Part shown: one piece after another, positions 1 to 9,131 of the stretch
Layout: each line of letters starts with the position of its first letter
Position numbering within the stretch: the first letter of the stretch is position 1
Assembly: GCF_013347965.1 (NCBI RefSeq)
Contig: NZ_CP048810.1
Span: 2,542,001-2,606,000, forward strand
DNA from: Pseudomonas bijieensis
GTDB taxonomy: Bacteria; Pseudomonadota; Gammaproteobacteria; Pseudomonadales; Pseudomonadaceae
DNA: 64,000 nucleotides
Reading direction: 5' to 3'
The notes under the pieces: generated by a model
Seen by the model: only the letters and a program-made list of their open reading frames with translations
The model's database searches: none
Told to the model about the DNA's origin: nothing
Translations under genes and position numbers: made by a program

Positions 1-1
1 G

Positions 2-232
2 TGTACCGCCCTGGCATACATTCTTTACTTCCGCTTGCTCAGTTCCATCGGTCCGGTCAAATCGATGACCGTGACCTTCCTGATTCCACCGTTCGGTGTG
101 TTGTGGGGGGCGTTGCTGCTGGATGAGCCGTTGGGGATGGCGCATTTGTATGGCGGGGTGTTGATTGCGGCGGCGTTGTGGTTGGTGCTCAAGCCCGCTG
201 CGGCGAAACCGGCTGAAGTGTCTGCCCGGTAG
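2..232 (+). CDS. EamA/DMT-family transporter, C-terminal part
   Basis: Only the last 76 codons are in the window; the reading frame is open from the left edge. The residues form two or three hydrophobic segments, with IPPFGVLWGALLLDEP about 40 residues before the end followed by a last helix (GGVLIAAALWLVL). A GxxxGxxxLxE-type block before the final helix is typical of the second EamA repeat of drug/metabolite transporters in the inner membrane. The substrate cannot be told. It ends just before a REP pair that separates it from another DMT gene on the opposite strand. Confidence 0.8.
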   Translation, partial: CTALAYILYFRLLSSIGPVKSMTVTFLIPPFGVLWGALLLDEPLGMAHLYGGVLIAAALWLVLKPAAAKPAEVSAR

Positions 233-253
233 TTCATCGGTGTGGCTGAAAAT

Positions 254-351
254 GCCATCGCGGGCAAGCCTTGCTCCCACAAGGACTACACATAACCTGT
301 GGGAGCAGGCTTGTACATAACCTGTGGGAGCAAGGCTTGCCCGCGATAGCG
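254..351. repeat. REP/REPIN cluster, family A
   Basis: Two inverted copies of the element reading ATCGCGGGCAAGCCTTGCTC on one side and its complement on the other flank a third partial copy (CTGTGGGAGCAGGCTTG at about 298). It sits between the 3' ends of two convergent transporter genes, the usual place for these elements in Pseudomonas. It may act in mRNA 3'-end formation. Confidence 0.85.
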
Positions 352-378
352 GTTGTTCAGTCAGCGAGCATCCAAGGC

Positions 379-1242
379 TCAGCGACTTTTACGAAACACA
401 AACACCAATCCCACGATGATCAGCACCATCCCCAGCAAGCTCAACAACGCCAGCCGATTGCCAAACACCAGGTAGTCCATGATCGCCGTCACCGCCGGCA
501 CCAGGTAGAACAGGCTGGTGACATTCACCAGGTTGCCACGGGCGATCAGTCGGTACAGCAGCAACGTCGCCAGCACCGATACCACCAGCCCCATCCACAA
601 CACCGGCACGAAGAACCCCGTGCTGTATTCGAAGTGAAACGGCTGGAACGGCACGAACACCGCGCACAGTAACAATCCGGCCAGGTATTGCACCGGCAGC
701 GTACCCAGTGGGTTGTCGGTGATGCGCTTCTGCATGATGGAACCGGCCGTCATGCTCACCAGTGCCAGCAACCCGCACACCATCCCCGCCAGGGACATGC
801 CCGCCAGGCCAATGCCTTGGTACACCACCATGACCAACCCGACCAACCCCAGCACCAGGCCGAACATCCGCGACCAGGATCGCTGACGTTCCATGAGCAC
901 CACGGTCAGGATCGGTTGCACGCCCATCAGGGTTGCCATGACCCCGGGAGTGACACTCATTTGCAGCGCCAGCAGATAAAAAATCTGGTAGGCGCCCAGC
1001 AGCACCAACCCGGTGGTTGCCGCGTACAGCATCGGCTTGCCGGTCTTGGGCAGCTTGAACTTGAGCAACGGAATCAACAGCACCAACGCAAACAGCGCAA
1101 TGGCAAAACGGATCAGCAAAAAGGCGAAGGGTGAAGCGTGGGCCAGGCCCAGCTTGGAAAAGATCGCCCCACTGCTCCACAGAAAAACGAACAGGCTCGT
1201 GGAAGCCGCCGCCAATAAGGCGTTTTTGGAAAGGGAAAACAT
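379..1242 (-). CDS. EamA/DMT-family transporter
   Basis: The 287-residue protein has about ten hydrophobic helices in two EamA repeats, the usual size for this inner-membrane family of metabolite or amino-acid exporters. The first helix contains the SSGAIFSKLGL motif and the first repeat includes GVMATLMGVQPILTVVLMER, both common in DMT exporters. The ATG at 1242 was chosen because AGGTGG lies five bases upstream; a GTG nine bases earlier is possible. It is not closely related in sequence to the DMT fragment at the left edge. About 300 bases of hairpin-rich leader precede it. The substrate is unknown. Confidence 0.85.
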   Translation of the reverse strand: MFSLSKNALLAAASTSLFVFLWSSGAIFSKLGLAHASPFAFLLIRFAIALFALVLLIPLLKFKLPKTGKPMLYAATTGLVLLGAYQIFYLLALQMSVTPGVMATLMGVQPILTVVLMERQRSWSRMFGLVLGLVGLVMVVYQGIGLAGMSLAGMVCGLLALVSMTAGSIMQKRITDNPLGTLPVQYLAGLLLCAVFVPFQPFHFEYSTGFFVPVLWMGLVVSVLATLLLYRLIARGNLVNVTSLFYLVPAVTAIMDYLVFGNRLALLSLLGMVLIIVGLVFVFRKSR

Positions 1243-1251
1243 GGATACCAC

Positions 1252-1548
1252 CTGTAGTCAGGCAAAAAGCCAACTCAGCCGAGGCTGAAGTCCAGTAGTT
1301 TTTTTCAGGCGGGCACAGGGGATGGCAACCGTTGCCGATCAGCCCTGAATGCCAACACCCGGCGGTGATACGACGGCGTACACCGATGAGCTACGGACAG
1401 GTGGGGGGTATTGACCGATCTGCGCAGGCTGCTGATTCCCACACGGCACGACGCCAGCGTTGAACGCTGGAACCACGACCGCGATGACAGGGGATGCAGG
1501 CATGAGCCGATCTCTTGAAGAGTGGGTTCGAAAACCCGAAGAGCGCTG
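1252..1548 (-). other. Structured 5' leader candidate of the DMT gene
   Basis: No convincing coding frame is seen here. Read on the minus strand, from a likely promoter towards the DMT gene, the stretch contains several hairpins in order: GGGTT-TTCG-AACCC (1524-1537), CTCTTCAAGAG (1512-1522) and the 17-base palindrome CCAGCGTTCAACGCTGG (1454-1470). Near the start codon, CAGC-CTCG-GCTG (about 1274-1286) is followed seven bases later by five T residues. The arrangement resembles a regulatory leader with an attenuator, but no known riboswitch consensus was recognised. Confidence 0.4.
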
Positions 1549-1578
1549 ACTATAACCAGCGCCCGAGGGACTATGCAA
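1549..1578 (-). promoter_or_regulatory. Possible sigma-70 promoter for the DMT leader
   Basis: On the minus strand TTGCAT (1573-1578) and TATAGT (1549-1554) are separated by 18 bases. It points to the DMT gene and would give a leader of about 300 bases. It lies immediately downstream of the lpxO stop codon. Prediction by eye only. Confidence 0.4.
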
Positions 1579-1581
1579 TAT

Positions 1582-2520
1582 TTAAACGAACAACCAATAA
1601 CCAAGCGCCGTGAGCACCACCACCGCCAACACGGGCCGCATCACCCGGTACGCCTTGGGATGCTTGCGCTTGAATTGCTTGACCCGGCCACTGATGCCGT
1701 CGCTGAACGACTTGCTCCAGGCATACGCCCGGTTGATGCCGCCGACGTGTTCATCGTCCAGGTTCTGCGGCGCGGTGGCGCGGCCGAGGAAAGCGCTGAT
1801 GGTACGGTTGAGGCGGGTCATCAAGCGGCTTTTCAAGGGCCGCTCGACATCACAGAAAAGGATCACGCGGGTCTGCGGGGTTTCGTTCTTCACCCAGTGC
1901 ACATAGGTTTCATCGAACATGACGTCTTCGCCATCGCGCCAGGCGTAGATCTGGCCGTCGACGAAGATCCGGCAATCATCGGAATTGGGCGTGGACAGCC
2001 CCAGGTGATAACGCAACGAACCGGCAAAGGGGTCTCGATGTGGATTCAGGTGGCTGCCACCCGGCAGCAGGGCAAACATCGCGCCCCGCACGTTGGGGAT
2101 CTGGTTGACCAGCTCGACAGTCCTGGGGCACAGCAACTCAGCCGACGGCAGCGGTTTGTCGTACCATTTGAGGTAGAAACGCTTCCAGCCCTTCTTGAAG
2201 AACGAGCCAAAACCTGCGTCGTTGTTCTTCTCGGCAGCGCGAATATAGCCCTCGTCGAACAAGTGCATGGCCTCGTCGCGAATGACTTGCCAGTTATCCT
2301 TGAGCACATCCAGCTCGGGAAACTTGCTGCGGTCCAGGTAAGGTTTCGAGGGTACGCCGGAGAACAGGTACATCAAGGTGTTATAGGGGGCGAACAGCGC
2401 CGAGTGGTTGACGAACTGGCGCAACATCGGCAAACGCGCCTTACCGCGCAAATGCACATAAAGCGTACTGCCCAAAAACAGCAGCAACACTGAGGCCTTG
2501 GCGGCAAACGAAACGGTCAT
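1582..2520 (-). CDS. lpxO: LpxO-like lipid A / aspartyl-asparaginyl beta-hydroxylase
   Basis: The 312-residue protein belongs to the Fe(II)/2-oxoglutarate aspartyl/asparaginyl beta-hydroxylase family. LpxO enzymes 2-hydroxylate a secondary acyl chain of lipid A at the inner membrane. Iron ligands are visible as His161 and Asp163 in NPHRDPFAG and His208 in YVHWVKNE, with Arg218 as the likely 2-oxoglutarate contact. Hydrophobic segments at residues 5-22 and near the C-terminus fit the membrane-anchored LpxO type rather than soluble hydroxylases. The ATG at 2520 follows an AAGGAGT-like ribosome site; the longer 45-residue extension lacks support. Pseudomonads carry more than one LpxO paralogue, so which acyl chain is modified is not decided here. 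Confidence 0.85.
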   Translation of the reverse strand: MTVSFAAKASVLLLFLGSTLYVHLRGKARLPMLRQFVNHSALFAPYNTLMYLFSGVPSKPYLDRSKFPELDVLKDNWQVIRDEAMHLFDEGYIRAAEKNNDAGFGSFFKKGWKRFYLKWYDKPLPSAELLCPRTVELVNQIPNVRGAMFALLPGGSHLNPHRDPFAGSLRYHLGLSTPNSDDCRIFVDGQIYAWRDGEDVMFDETYVHWVKNETPQTRVILFCDVERPLKSRLMTRLNRTISAFLGRATAPQNLDDEHVGGINRAYAWSKSFSDGISGRVKQFKRKHPKAYRVMRPVLAVVVLTALGYWLFV

Positions 2521-2730
2521 TTTACAACTCCTTGTCCAAAAACAACTTACGCAACGCCAACTGCCCGACGTAGCCGAGGGCCATGGTAAAGCCTCATGGC
2601 CCAGGTAAAAACCGTCTGACGCAACATTTTCTGTTGAGTGAAACGCAACAATCACTTTCTAACAGGGGCCGCCTGAACCTTGGCTGACGCCGGGTTAAAC
2701 AACCCCTCTTCTTAGACCTTGTATTACCCT

Positions 2731-2859
2731 GTGGCGAGGGGATTTATCCCCGTTGGGTTGCGAAGCAGCCCCCAAACCTGACACCTCGTCTATTGAGAGT
2801 AACTGGTCCTCCGAGGGACTGCTACGCAGTCCAACGGGGATAAATCCCCCCTCGCCACA
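2731..2859. repeat. REPIN, family B (GTGGCGAGGGGATTTATCCCC)
   Basis: GTGGCGAGGGGATTTATCCC at the left end is repeated in inverted form at the right end (2831-2858), with a less conserved centre. It fills most of the 393-base gap between cysK and lpxO, both on the minus strand. The rest of that gap (2521-2730) should hold the lpxO promoter; no clear box was seen. Confidence 0.85.
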
Positions 2860-2913
2860 ACAAGATCCACTCACCACCGCAAAGGTCCACTCACCACCGC
2901 AGTGAATTCACGG

Positions 2914-3888
2914 TTACTGCTGAATCTCCTGCTCGGTAAACAGATCACTGAACAACATGCTCGACAAGTACCGCTCGCCCGAGTCCGGCAGGATCACAAC
3001 GATGGTCTTGCCCTGCATTTCCGGTTTCTCCGCCAGGCGCACGGCCACGGCCATCGCCGCGCCACAAGAGATCCCGCAGAGGATTCCCTCCTCCTGCATC
3101 AAGCGCAGGGCCATCGCCTTGGACTCGTCGTCGGAGACCCGCTCGACCTGGTCGACGATCGACAGATCGAGGTTCTTCGGCACGAACCCGGCACCGATCC
3201 CCTGGATCTTGTGAGGGCTGGGCTTGATCTCCTGGCCCGCCATCGCCTGGGTAATCACCGGCGAAACCTCGGGCTCTACCGCCACCGACAGGATCGGTTT
3301 GCCACAGGTGTTCTTGATATACCGCGAAACCCCGGTAATGGTTCCGCCGGTGCCCACGCCCGCGACGAGCACATCCACCGCGCCATCGGTGTCGTTCCAG
3401 ATTTCCGGTCCGGTGGTTTTTTCGTGGATCGCCGGGTTCGCCGGGTTATCGAACTGCTGCGGCATGAAGTATTTGGATGGATCGCTGGCCAGGATCTCGG
3501 TGGCTTTCTCGATGGCACCCTTCATTCCCTTCGCCGGCTCGGTGAGCACCAGCTCAGCACCCAGGGCCTTGAGCACCTTGCGCCGCTCGATGCTCATGGA
3601 AGCGGGCATGGTCAGCATCAGCTTGTAGCCACGGGCGGCGGCGACGAACGCCAGGCCAATACCGGTGTTGCCCGAAGTCGGTTCGACGATGGTCATGCCA
3701 GGCTTGAGTTTGCCCGAGCTTTCAGCGTCCCAGATCATGTTCGCGCCGATCCGGCATTTGACCGAATACCCCGGGTTACGCCCCTCGATCTTGGCCAGGA
3801 TGGTCACACCGCGCGGCGCAATGCGGTTGATCTGTACCAGTGGCGTATTACCGATGGAATGGGCGTTGTCAGCGAATATACGGCTCAT
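2914..3888 (-). CDS. cysK: Cysteine synthase A (O-acetylserine sulfhydrylase)
   Basis: CysK makes L-cysteine from O-acetylserine and sulfide with pyridoxal phosphate in the cytoplasm. The 324-residue length is usual for the family. Lys44 in [14 protein letters not shown] is the PLP Schiff-base lysine, PTSGNTG (70-76) is the substrate-binding asparagine loop and GVGTGGT (177-183) is the phosphate-binding glycine loop. SVKCR rather than SVKDR fits CysK over CysM. The start MSRIFAD matches homologues and gives the canonical length; the in-frame extension to 3945 has no good ribosome site. It is divergent from the AsmA-like gene, with 147 bases between their starts. Confidence 0.95.
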   Translation of the reverse strand: MSRIFADNAHSIGNTPLVQINRIAPRGVTILAKIEGRNPGYSVKCRIGANMIWDAESSGKLKPGMTIVEPTSGNTGIGLAFVAAARGYKLMLTMPASMSIERRKVLKALGAELVLTEPAKGMKGAIEKATEILASDPSKYFMPQQFDNPANPAIHEKTTGPEIWNDTDGAVDVLVAGVGTGGTITGVSRYIKNTCGKPILSVAVEPEVSPVITQAMAGQEIKPSPHKIQGIGAGFVPKNLDLSIVDQVERVSDDESKAMALRLMQEEGILCGISCGAAMAVAVRLAEKPEMQGKTIVVILPDSGERYLSSMLFSDLFTEQEIQQ

Positions 3889-4035
3889 GGCTGGGTCCTT
3901 AATGCGGCGGGAATTTAAGCCTTTAAAGGTATGCCTGTTGCCCATGGGCGTCCAGTTTCACCGAACGTTCCCATTGTTGCGACAGTCAATGGCAGTAGAA
4001 GGCGCTCCCCCAACAAACGCTGGAGACTGACTGAC

Positions 4036-5112
4036 ATGAAGCGTCGATACAGCTGGCCACTGTGGGTTTTCGCCACCATCGTCGCGGTGCTGGTGGCCCT
4101 GCATTTCACCCTGCCTTATCTGGTGCGCAACTATCTGAACGACAAACTGGCCGACATGGGCGACTACCGTGGCCAGGTTCTCGATGTAGACCTGGCGCTT
4201 TGGCGCGGGGCCTACCGGATCAATGGCCTGAAAATCGTCAAGGTCGACGGCAAGGTCCCGGTGCCGTTCGTCGATGCGCCGTTGATCGACTTGTCCGTGA
4301 GCTGGCATTCGCTGTGGTACGACCATGCGGTGGTGGCCGAAGTGGAGTTTGCCCGTCCCGAAGTGAACTTCGTCGACGGTGGGGCCAACCGACAGAACTC
4401 CCAGACCGGTCAAGGCACCAACTGGCGCGAGCAACTGGAAAAACTGCTGCCCATCACCTTCAACGAAGTGCGCATCAGGGATGGCAAGGTCACCTTTCGC
4501 AATTTCAATTCCAAGCCACCGGTCAACCTGCGGGCCACCGACGTCAACGCCAGCTTCTACAACCTGACCAACGTGGTCGACACAAAAGGCAAGCGCGACG
4601 CCCGTTTCGAAGGCAAGGCTCTGGTGGCCGAACATGCGCCCCTGGAAATGCAGGCCACCTTCGACCCCTTGAGCAACTTCGAAGATTTCGATTTTCGCCT
4701 GCGGGCCAGGAACATCGAACTCAGGCGCCTTAACGACTTCGCCGCGGCCTATGGCAAATTCGATTTCAACGCCGGCCACGGCGACCTGGTGGTCGAGGCC
4801 GAAGCCGACAATGCCCGGCTCAGCGGCTACATCAAGCCATTGCTGCGTGATGTCGATGTGTTCGACTGGCAGCAGGACGTGGAAAACCAGAACAAAAACA
4901 TCTTCCGCTCGGTCTGGGAAGCGCTGGTCGGCACAGGCGAAACGGCCCTCAAGAACCAGCGCAAGAACCAGTTCGCCACTCGGGTGGAACTCAGCGGCAA
5001 TGTTCACCAGCAGGACATCAGCGCCTTCGAAGCCTTCCTGCAGATTTTGCGCAACGGTTTCGTCCAGGCCTTCAATGCCCGTTATGAACAACCACCGCCG
5101 GCGACCGACTAG
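4036..5112 (+). CDS. DUF748 / AsmA-like envelope protein
   Basis: The protein has 358 residues with one N-terminal transmembrane helix (about 9-31, WPLWVFATIVAVLVALHFTL), a short basic head in the cytoplasm and a long periplasmic part. The body shows the beta-rich pattern of DUF748/AsmA-like proteins (GxVxxxLxxWRGAYRINGLKI near residue 50, then repeated short beta segments such as EVRIRDGKVTFRNF). Large AsmA-clan members act as lipid-transfer bridges; whether this short one does is unknown. ATG at 4036 was chosen because it directly precedes the basic-hydrophobic anchor. It is probably monocistronic. Confidence 0.75.
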   Translation: MKRRYSWPLWVFATIVAVLVALHFTLPYLVRNYLNDKLADMGDYRGQVLDVDLALWRGAYRINGLKIVKVDGKVPVPFVDAPLIDLSVSWHSLWYDHAVVAEVEFARPEVNFVDGGANRQNSQTGQGTNWREQLEKLLPITFNEVRIRDGKVTFRNFNSKPPVNLRATDVNASFYNLTNVVDTKGKRDARFEGKALVAEHAPLEMQATFDPLSNFEDFDFRLRARNIELRRLNDFAAAYGKFDFNAGHGDLVVEAEADNARLSGYIKPLLRDVDVFDWQQDVENQNKNIFRSVWEALVGTGETALKNQRKNQFATRVELSGNVHQQDISAFEAFLQILRNGFVQAFNARYEQPPPATD

Positions 5113-5131
5113 GTGTCCGTGGCTTTTTTTT

Positions 5132-5197
5132 TGTGGCGAGGGGATTTATCCCCGCTGGGCTGCGCAGCTCAACGGGGATAAATCCCCCTCGCCACAA
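5132..5197. repeat. REPIN, family B, compact
   Basis: A nearly perfect hairpin in which GTGGCGAGGGGATTTATCCC pairs with its complement around a short centre (CTGGGCTGCGCAGCTCA). It starts 20 bases after the DUF748 stop, so it could protect or terminate that mRNA. Confidence 0.85.
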
Positions 5198-5344
5198 GAC
5201 TGAGTCAACATGTGACGCTCCATTCAGAGACTGAATACAGCGTCTGCGTTCACAGTCGGCGGGGCGTCGCGTTATAGTCGGGCACGATATTTATTTCGCG
5301 CGCCCCGCCTCGCCGGGCCGGCGACACGTTCGAGGAAATTGCAG

Positions 5345-6190
5345 ATGAAGTTCGAAGGCACCAGCGCCTACGTGGCCACCGATGACCTGAAACTGGCCGT
5401 GAACGCCGCCATCACCCTGGAGCGGCCGTTGCTGGTCAAGGGCGAACCGGGCACCGGCAAGACCATGCTCGCCGAACAACTGGCCGAGTCCTTCGGCGCG
5501 CGCCTGATCACCTGGCACATCAAGTCCACCACCAAAGCCCACCAGGGCCTGTACGAGTACGACGCGGTCAGCCGCCTGCGGGACTCGCAGTTGGGCGTGG
5601 ACAAAGTCCACGACGTACGCAACTACCTGAAGAAGGGCAAGCTCTGGGAAGCCTTCGAGTCCGAAGAGCGGGTGATCCTGCTGATCGACGAAATCGACAA
5701 GGCCGACATCGAGTTCCCCAATGACCTGCTGCAAGAACTCGACAAGATGGAGTTCTACGTCTACGAGACCGACGAAACCATCAAGGCCAAGCAACGGCCG
5801 ATCATCATCATTACCTCCAACAACGAGAAGGAACTGCCCGATGCGTTCCTGCGCCGCTGCTTCTTCCACTACATCGCCTTCCCCGACCGCGTCACCCTGC
5901 AGAAAATCGTCGATGTGCATTACCCGGACATCAAGAAAGACCTGGTCAGCGAAGCGCTGGACGTGTTCTTCGACGTGCGCAAAGTGCCGGGCCTGAAGAA
6001 GAAACCTTCCACTTCCGAACTGGTGGACTGGCTCAAGCTGCTGATGGCCGACAACATCGGTGAAGCGGTACTGCGCGAGCGAGATCCGACCAAGGCCATC
6101 CCGCCGCTGGCCGGTGCCCTGGTCAAGAACGAACAGGACGTGCAATTGCTCGAGCGCCTGGCGTTCATGAGCCGTCGCGGCACTCGCTGA
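5345..6190 (+). CDS. MoxR-family AAA+ ATPase
   Basis: The 281-residue protein is a cytoplasmic AAA+ ATPase of the MoxR group, chaperone-like enzymes usually paired with VWA-domain partners. Walker A is GEPGTGKTM (about residues 36-44), Walker B is ILLIDEIDKAD (about 115-125), and sensor 1 is IIITSNNEKELPDAFLRRC with the arginine finger. The ATG at 5345 follows GAGGAAATTGCAG; a TTG six bases upstream is a weaker choice. The VWA gene follows 34 bases downstream on the same strand, so the two are very likely co-transcribed and act as a pair. Confidence 0.93.
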   Translation: MKFEGTSAYVATDDLKLAVNAAITLERPLLVKGEPGTGKTMLAEQLAESFGARLITWHIKSTTKAHQGLYEYDAVSRLRDSQLGVDKVHDVRNYLKKGKLWEAFESEERVILLIDEIDKADIEFPNDLLQELDKMEFYVYETDETIKAKQRPIIIITSNNEKELPDAFLRRCFFHYIAFPDRVTLQKIVDVHYPDIKKDLVSEALDVFFDVRKVPGLKKKPSTSELVDWLKLLMADNIGEAVLRERDPTKAIPPLAGALVKNEQDVQLLERLAFMSRRGTR

Positions 6191-6224
6191 TCCTCTTCGT
6201 TTAACAAGAGCGAGGGCGATTGCC

Positions 6225-7403
6225 ATGCTGCTTAACCTGTTCAATGAAATGCGCGCCGCCAAGGTGCCCGTGTCGGTGCGTGAACTGCTGGACCTGATCA
6301 ACGCGCTGGAACAGCGGGTGATCTTCGCCGACATGGACGAGTTCTATTACCTGTCCCGGGCGATCCTGGTGAAGGACGAACGGCATTTCGACAAGTTCGA
6401 CCGGGCGTTCGCCGCGTACTTCAATGGCCTGGAGAAACTCGACGACCATCTCCAGGCGCTGATCCCCGAAGACTGGTTGCGCAAGGAATTCGAGCGGTCA
6501 CTGACTGACGAAGAGCGGGCGCAGATCCAGTCCCTGGGTGGCCTGGACAAGCTGATCGAAGAATTCAAGAAGCGCCTGGAGGAACAGAAGGAACGCCATG
6601 CCGGCGGTAACAAGTGGATCGGCACTGGCGGCACCAGCCCATTCGGCTCCGGCGGCTTCAACCCCGAGGGCATTCGTGTCGGCGACGCCGGCAAGCGCCA
6701 GGGCAAAGCCGTGAAGGTCTGGGACCAGCGTGAGTACAAGAACCTCGACGACCAGGTGGAACTGGGCACGCGCAATATCAAGATCGCCCTGCGCCGCCTG
6801 CGCAAGTTCGCCCGCCAGGGTGCGGCCGAAGAGCTGGACATCGACGGCACCATCGACCACACCGCCCGGGACGCCGGCTTGTTGAACATCCAGATGCGCC
6901 CGGAGCGACGCAACACGGTCAAGTTGTTGCTGCTGTTCGACATCGGCGGCTCGATGGATGCCCACGTGAAGATCTGCGAAGAACTGTTCTCGGCCTGCAA
7001 GACCGAGTTCAAGCACCTGGAGTATTTCTACTTCCACAACTTCGTCTACGAATCGGTGTGGAAGAACAATCTGCGCCGCACTTCGGAGCGCACCTCGACC
7101 CAGGACTTGCTGCACAAATACGGCGCCGACTACAAAGTGATCTTCATCGGTGACGCCGCCATGGCGCCCTATGAAATCACCCAGGCCGGGGGCAGCGTCG
7201 AACACTGGAACGAAGAAGCCGGTTATGTGTGGATGCAGCGCTTCATGGAAAAGTACAAGAAGCTCATCTGGATCAACCCTTACCCCAAGGACACCTGGGG
7301 TTACACCGCCTCGACCAATATCGTGCGCGAGTTGGTGGAAGACCGGATGTATCCGCTGACCTTGCGAGGGTTGGAGGAAGGAATGCGGTTTCTTTCCAAA
7401 TAA
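6225..7403 (+). CDS. VWA domain protein (CoxE-like), MoxR partner
   Basis: The 392-residue protein has an N-terminal alpha-helical region and a C-terminal von Willebrand factor A domain starting near residue 230 (TVKLLLLFDIGGSMDAHVKI). The metal-site motif is DIGGS, that is DxGxS rather than the textbook DxSxS, as in many CoxE-like members. A glycine-rich linker (GGTSPFGSGGFNPEG, about 137-151) joins the parts. No membrane segment or signal peptide is seen, so it acts in the cytoplasm. With the MoxR ATPase upstream it forms the typical AAA+/VWA assembly module; its client is unknown. Confidence 0.88.
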   Translation: MLLNLFNEMRAAKVPVSVRELLDLINALEQRVIFADMDEFYYLSRAILVKDERHFDKFDRAFAAYFNGLEKLDDHLQALIPEDWLRKEFERSLTDEERAQIQSLGGLDKLIEEFKKRLEEQKERHAGGNKWIGTGGTSPFGSGGFNPEGIRVGDAGKRQGKAVKVWDQREYKNLDDQVELGTRNIKIALRRLRKFARQGAAEELDIDGTIDHTARDAGLLNIQMRPERRNTVKLLLLFDIGGSMDAHVKICEELFSACKTEFKHLEYFYFHNFVYESVWKNNLRRTSERTSTQDLLHKYGADYKVIFIGDAAMAPYEITQAGGSVEHWNEEAGYVWMQRFMEKYKKLIWINPYPKDTWGYTASTNIVRELVEDRMYPLTLRGLEEGMRFLSK

Positions 7404-7428
7404 GATTTATTGGTGCCCTTCAGGGCCT

Positions 7429-7506
7429 CATCGCGAGCAGGCTCGCTCCCACAAGGGGTCTTGTGTACGACGAAGATCCAGTGTGAGAGCGAGCCTGCTC
7501 GCGATG
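7429..7506. repeat. REPIN, family A
   Basis: CATCGCGAGCAGGCTCGCTC and its complement face each other across about 30 bases. It lies between the convergent 3' ends of the VWA gene and pxpC. Confidence 0.85.
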
Positions 7507-7509
7507 CTT

Positions 7510-8430
7510 TTAGCGGTTTAACAGCCCCCGCAGGCACTCCACCTGCTGCCGATGCGCAACCTCCTGCATCACTGGCCGCAAGCGCACCTGCGTCCCCGGC
7601 AGGCATTGCGCCAGCCGAGCCAGGGCCAATGGGGTCAAGGCACCCAGACGTGGGTAGCCACCGATGGTTTGCCGATCGTTGAGCAGCACGATCGGCTGGC
7701 CGTCCGGCGGCACCTGCACAGCGCCCAGGGGGATGCCTTCGGAAATCATCGCCGGCCCCTGATACTCCAGGGCCGTGCCCAGCAAGCGGATGCCCATGCG
7801 GTCGGCGCGACTGTCCAGCGTCCACGGCGCGTTAAACGCATCGAACAGGCTCCGTCCACTGAACGCCCCGTTCTGCGCCCCCAGGATCAGGTCCAGCGGC
7901 TGTGCTGGCTGGAAATCCGGAATCAGCGCGTGCGGCATGGGCCGAGGCATCGCCGAGCCTGAATAGCTCAAGTGCGCACCGCGACTCAACGCCCGCCCTC
8001 GTCCATCCAGGCCACCAAGTTCCTCACGCACCACCGTCGCCTGGCTACCCAACACCGCCGGCGCATTGAAACCGCCGGGGGCTGCCAGGTAGGCCCGGGC
8101 ACCGAGCACGGGCTGGGTGAGCGCCAGCACCTGGCCTTTGCGCAAGCTGAAAAAGCGCCAGGACGCCACCGCCTGGCCGTCTATCCGTGCACCCAGGTCC
8201 GCACCGGCCAGCGCCAGCACGCAATCCTCTTCGGCCACTACGGTGAAGCCGCCGAGGGTAATTTCCACCACCGTCGCCCCCAGGGCATTGCCAAGCATCC
8301 AATTGGCCCAGGCCATCGACAACCAGTCCGCCGCGCCGCCCTGGGTCACGCCCAGATGCCTCACGCCAAAACGACCGGCGTCCTGCAACAGGCACAGTGG
8401 GGTACTGGCCTCGATCAACAAGCGGCTCAT
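7510..8430 (-). CDS. pxpC: 5-oxoprolinase subunit C
   Basis: PxpC is the biotin-dependent-carboxyltransferase-like (KipA/YbgK) subunit of the ATP-dependent PxpABC 5-oxoprolinase, which opens 5-oxoproline to glutamate. The 306-residue length is typical. Family features include the N-terminal QDAGRFGVRHLGVTQGGAAD motif (positions about 15-34) and the C-terminal PPDGQPIVLLNDRQTIGGYP block. Its start overlaps the pxpB stop by four bases (ATGA), showing translational coupling. It is the last gene of the minus-strand operon and ends against a REPIN. Confidence 0.92.
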   Translation of the reverse strand: MSRLLIEASTPLCLLQDAGRFGVRHLGVTQGGAADWLSMAWANWMLGNALGATVVEITLGGFTVVAEEDCVLALAGADLGARIDGQAVASWRFFSLRKGQVLALTQPVLGARAYLAAPGGFNAPAVLGSQATVVREELGGLDGRGRALSRGAHLSYSGSAMPRPMPHALIPDFQPAQPLDLILGAQNGAFSGRSLFDAFNAPWTLDSRADRMGIRLLGTALEYQGPAMISEGIPLGAVQVPPDGQPIVLLNDRQTIGGYPRLGALTPLALARLAQCLPGTQVRLRPVMQEVAHRQQVECLRGLLNR

Positions 8431-9131
8431 GCCTGGGCCTCCAACGGTGTGTCGTCGCCACCCAGCGCGATGAATTCGCCATGGTCCACCGGAGCAAAAC
8501 GCACCGTGTCCCCCGGCTGCATCAGGCTGTAGCCGTCGCGCTCGCGATCAAACAGTTTGGCCGGGGTGCGACCGATCAGGTTCCAGCCGCCGGGCGACAC
8601 CACCGGATACGCCGCAGTCTGGCGCTCGGCGATGCCGACGCTGCCTGCCGCCACGCGTTTGCGCGGCGTGCCTAAGCGCGGTGCGGCCAGTTCCTCGTCC
8701 ACCAGCCCCATGAAGGCGAAGCCGGGGGCGAAGCCCAAGGCAAACACCTGGTACTCGCGCTCGCTATGGCGGCGGATCACCTGGGCGACCGTCAAGCCAC
8801 TGCGGCTCGCCAGCAGGTCCAGCTCGGGTCCGACACGGGGGTCGTACCACACCGGCAGCACGTGACACTGGCCGGCAGCCTGGGCATCCGGTGAAAGATT
8901 ATTCAGCGCCTCGCCGACCAGATCACGCGCCTGCGCCGGGGTCAGGGCGAGCAAATCGTAGTGCACCATCAACGTGGTATAGGACGGCACCAGGTCGATC
9001 AGATCCTCGGCAAACACCGCCCGCAGGCGTTCGCTGGCGGCGAGCATCCAGGGCATGTTGGCCTCGGCGATCTCATCGAACAGGCGCACCATCAGGCAGT
9101 CCACCGCCACCACTTCCAAGCGTGGTTTCAT
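8427..9131 (-). CDS. pxpB: 5-oxoprolinase subunit B
   Basis: This is the KipI/YbgJ-like subunit of 5-oxoprolinase, 234 residues. The C-terminal part carries the family blocks [20 protein letters not shown] and [20 protein letters not shown], as expected for the allophanate-hydrolase-subunit-1-like fold. The start at 9131 ([12 protein letters not shown]) was chosen because it overlaps the pxpA stop by four bases; the upstream in-frame region lies wholly within pxpA. With PxpC it handles the ATP-dependent step and PxpA the ring opening. Confidence 0.92.
   Translation of the reverse strand: MKPRLEVVAVDCLMVRLFDEIAEANMPWMLAASERLRAVFAEDLIDLVPSYTTLMVHYDLLALTPAQARDLVGEALNNLSPDAQAAGQCHVLPVWYDPRVGPELDLLASRSGLTVAQVIRRHSEREYQVFALGFAPGFAFMGLVDEELAAPRLGTPRKRVAAGSVGIAERQTAAYPVVSPGGWNLIGRTPAKLFDRERDGYSLMQPGDTVRFAPVDHGEFIALGGDDTPLEAQA

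Noticed and set aside
1305..1604. Short minus-strand frames in the DMT leader
   Set aside because: Compositions rich in Ser, Arg and Cys, no ribosome site, and the hairpins argue for RNA rather than protein.
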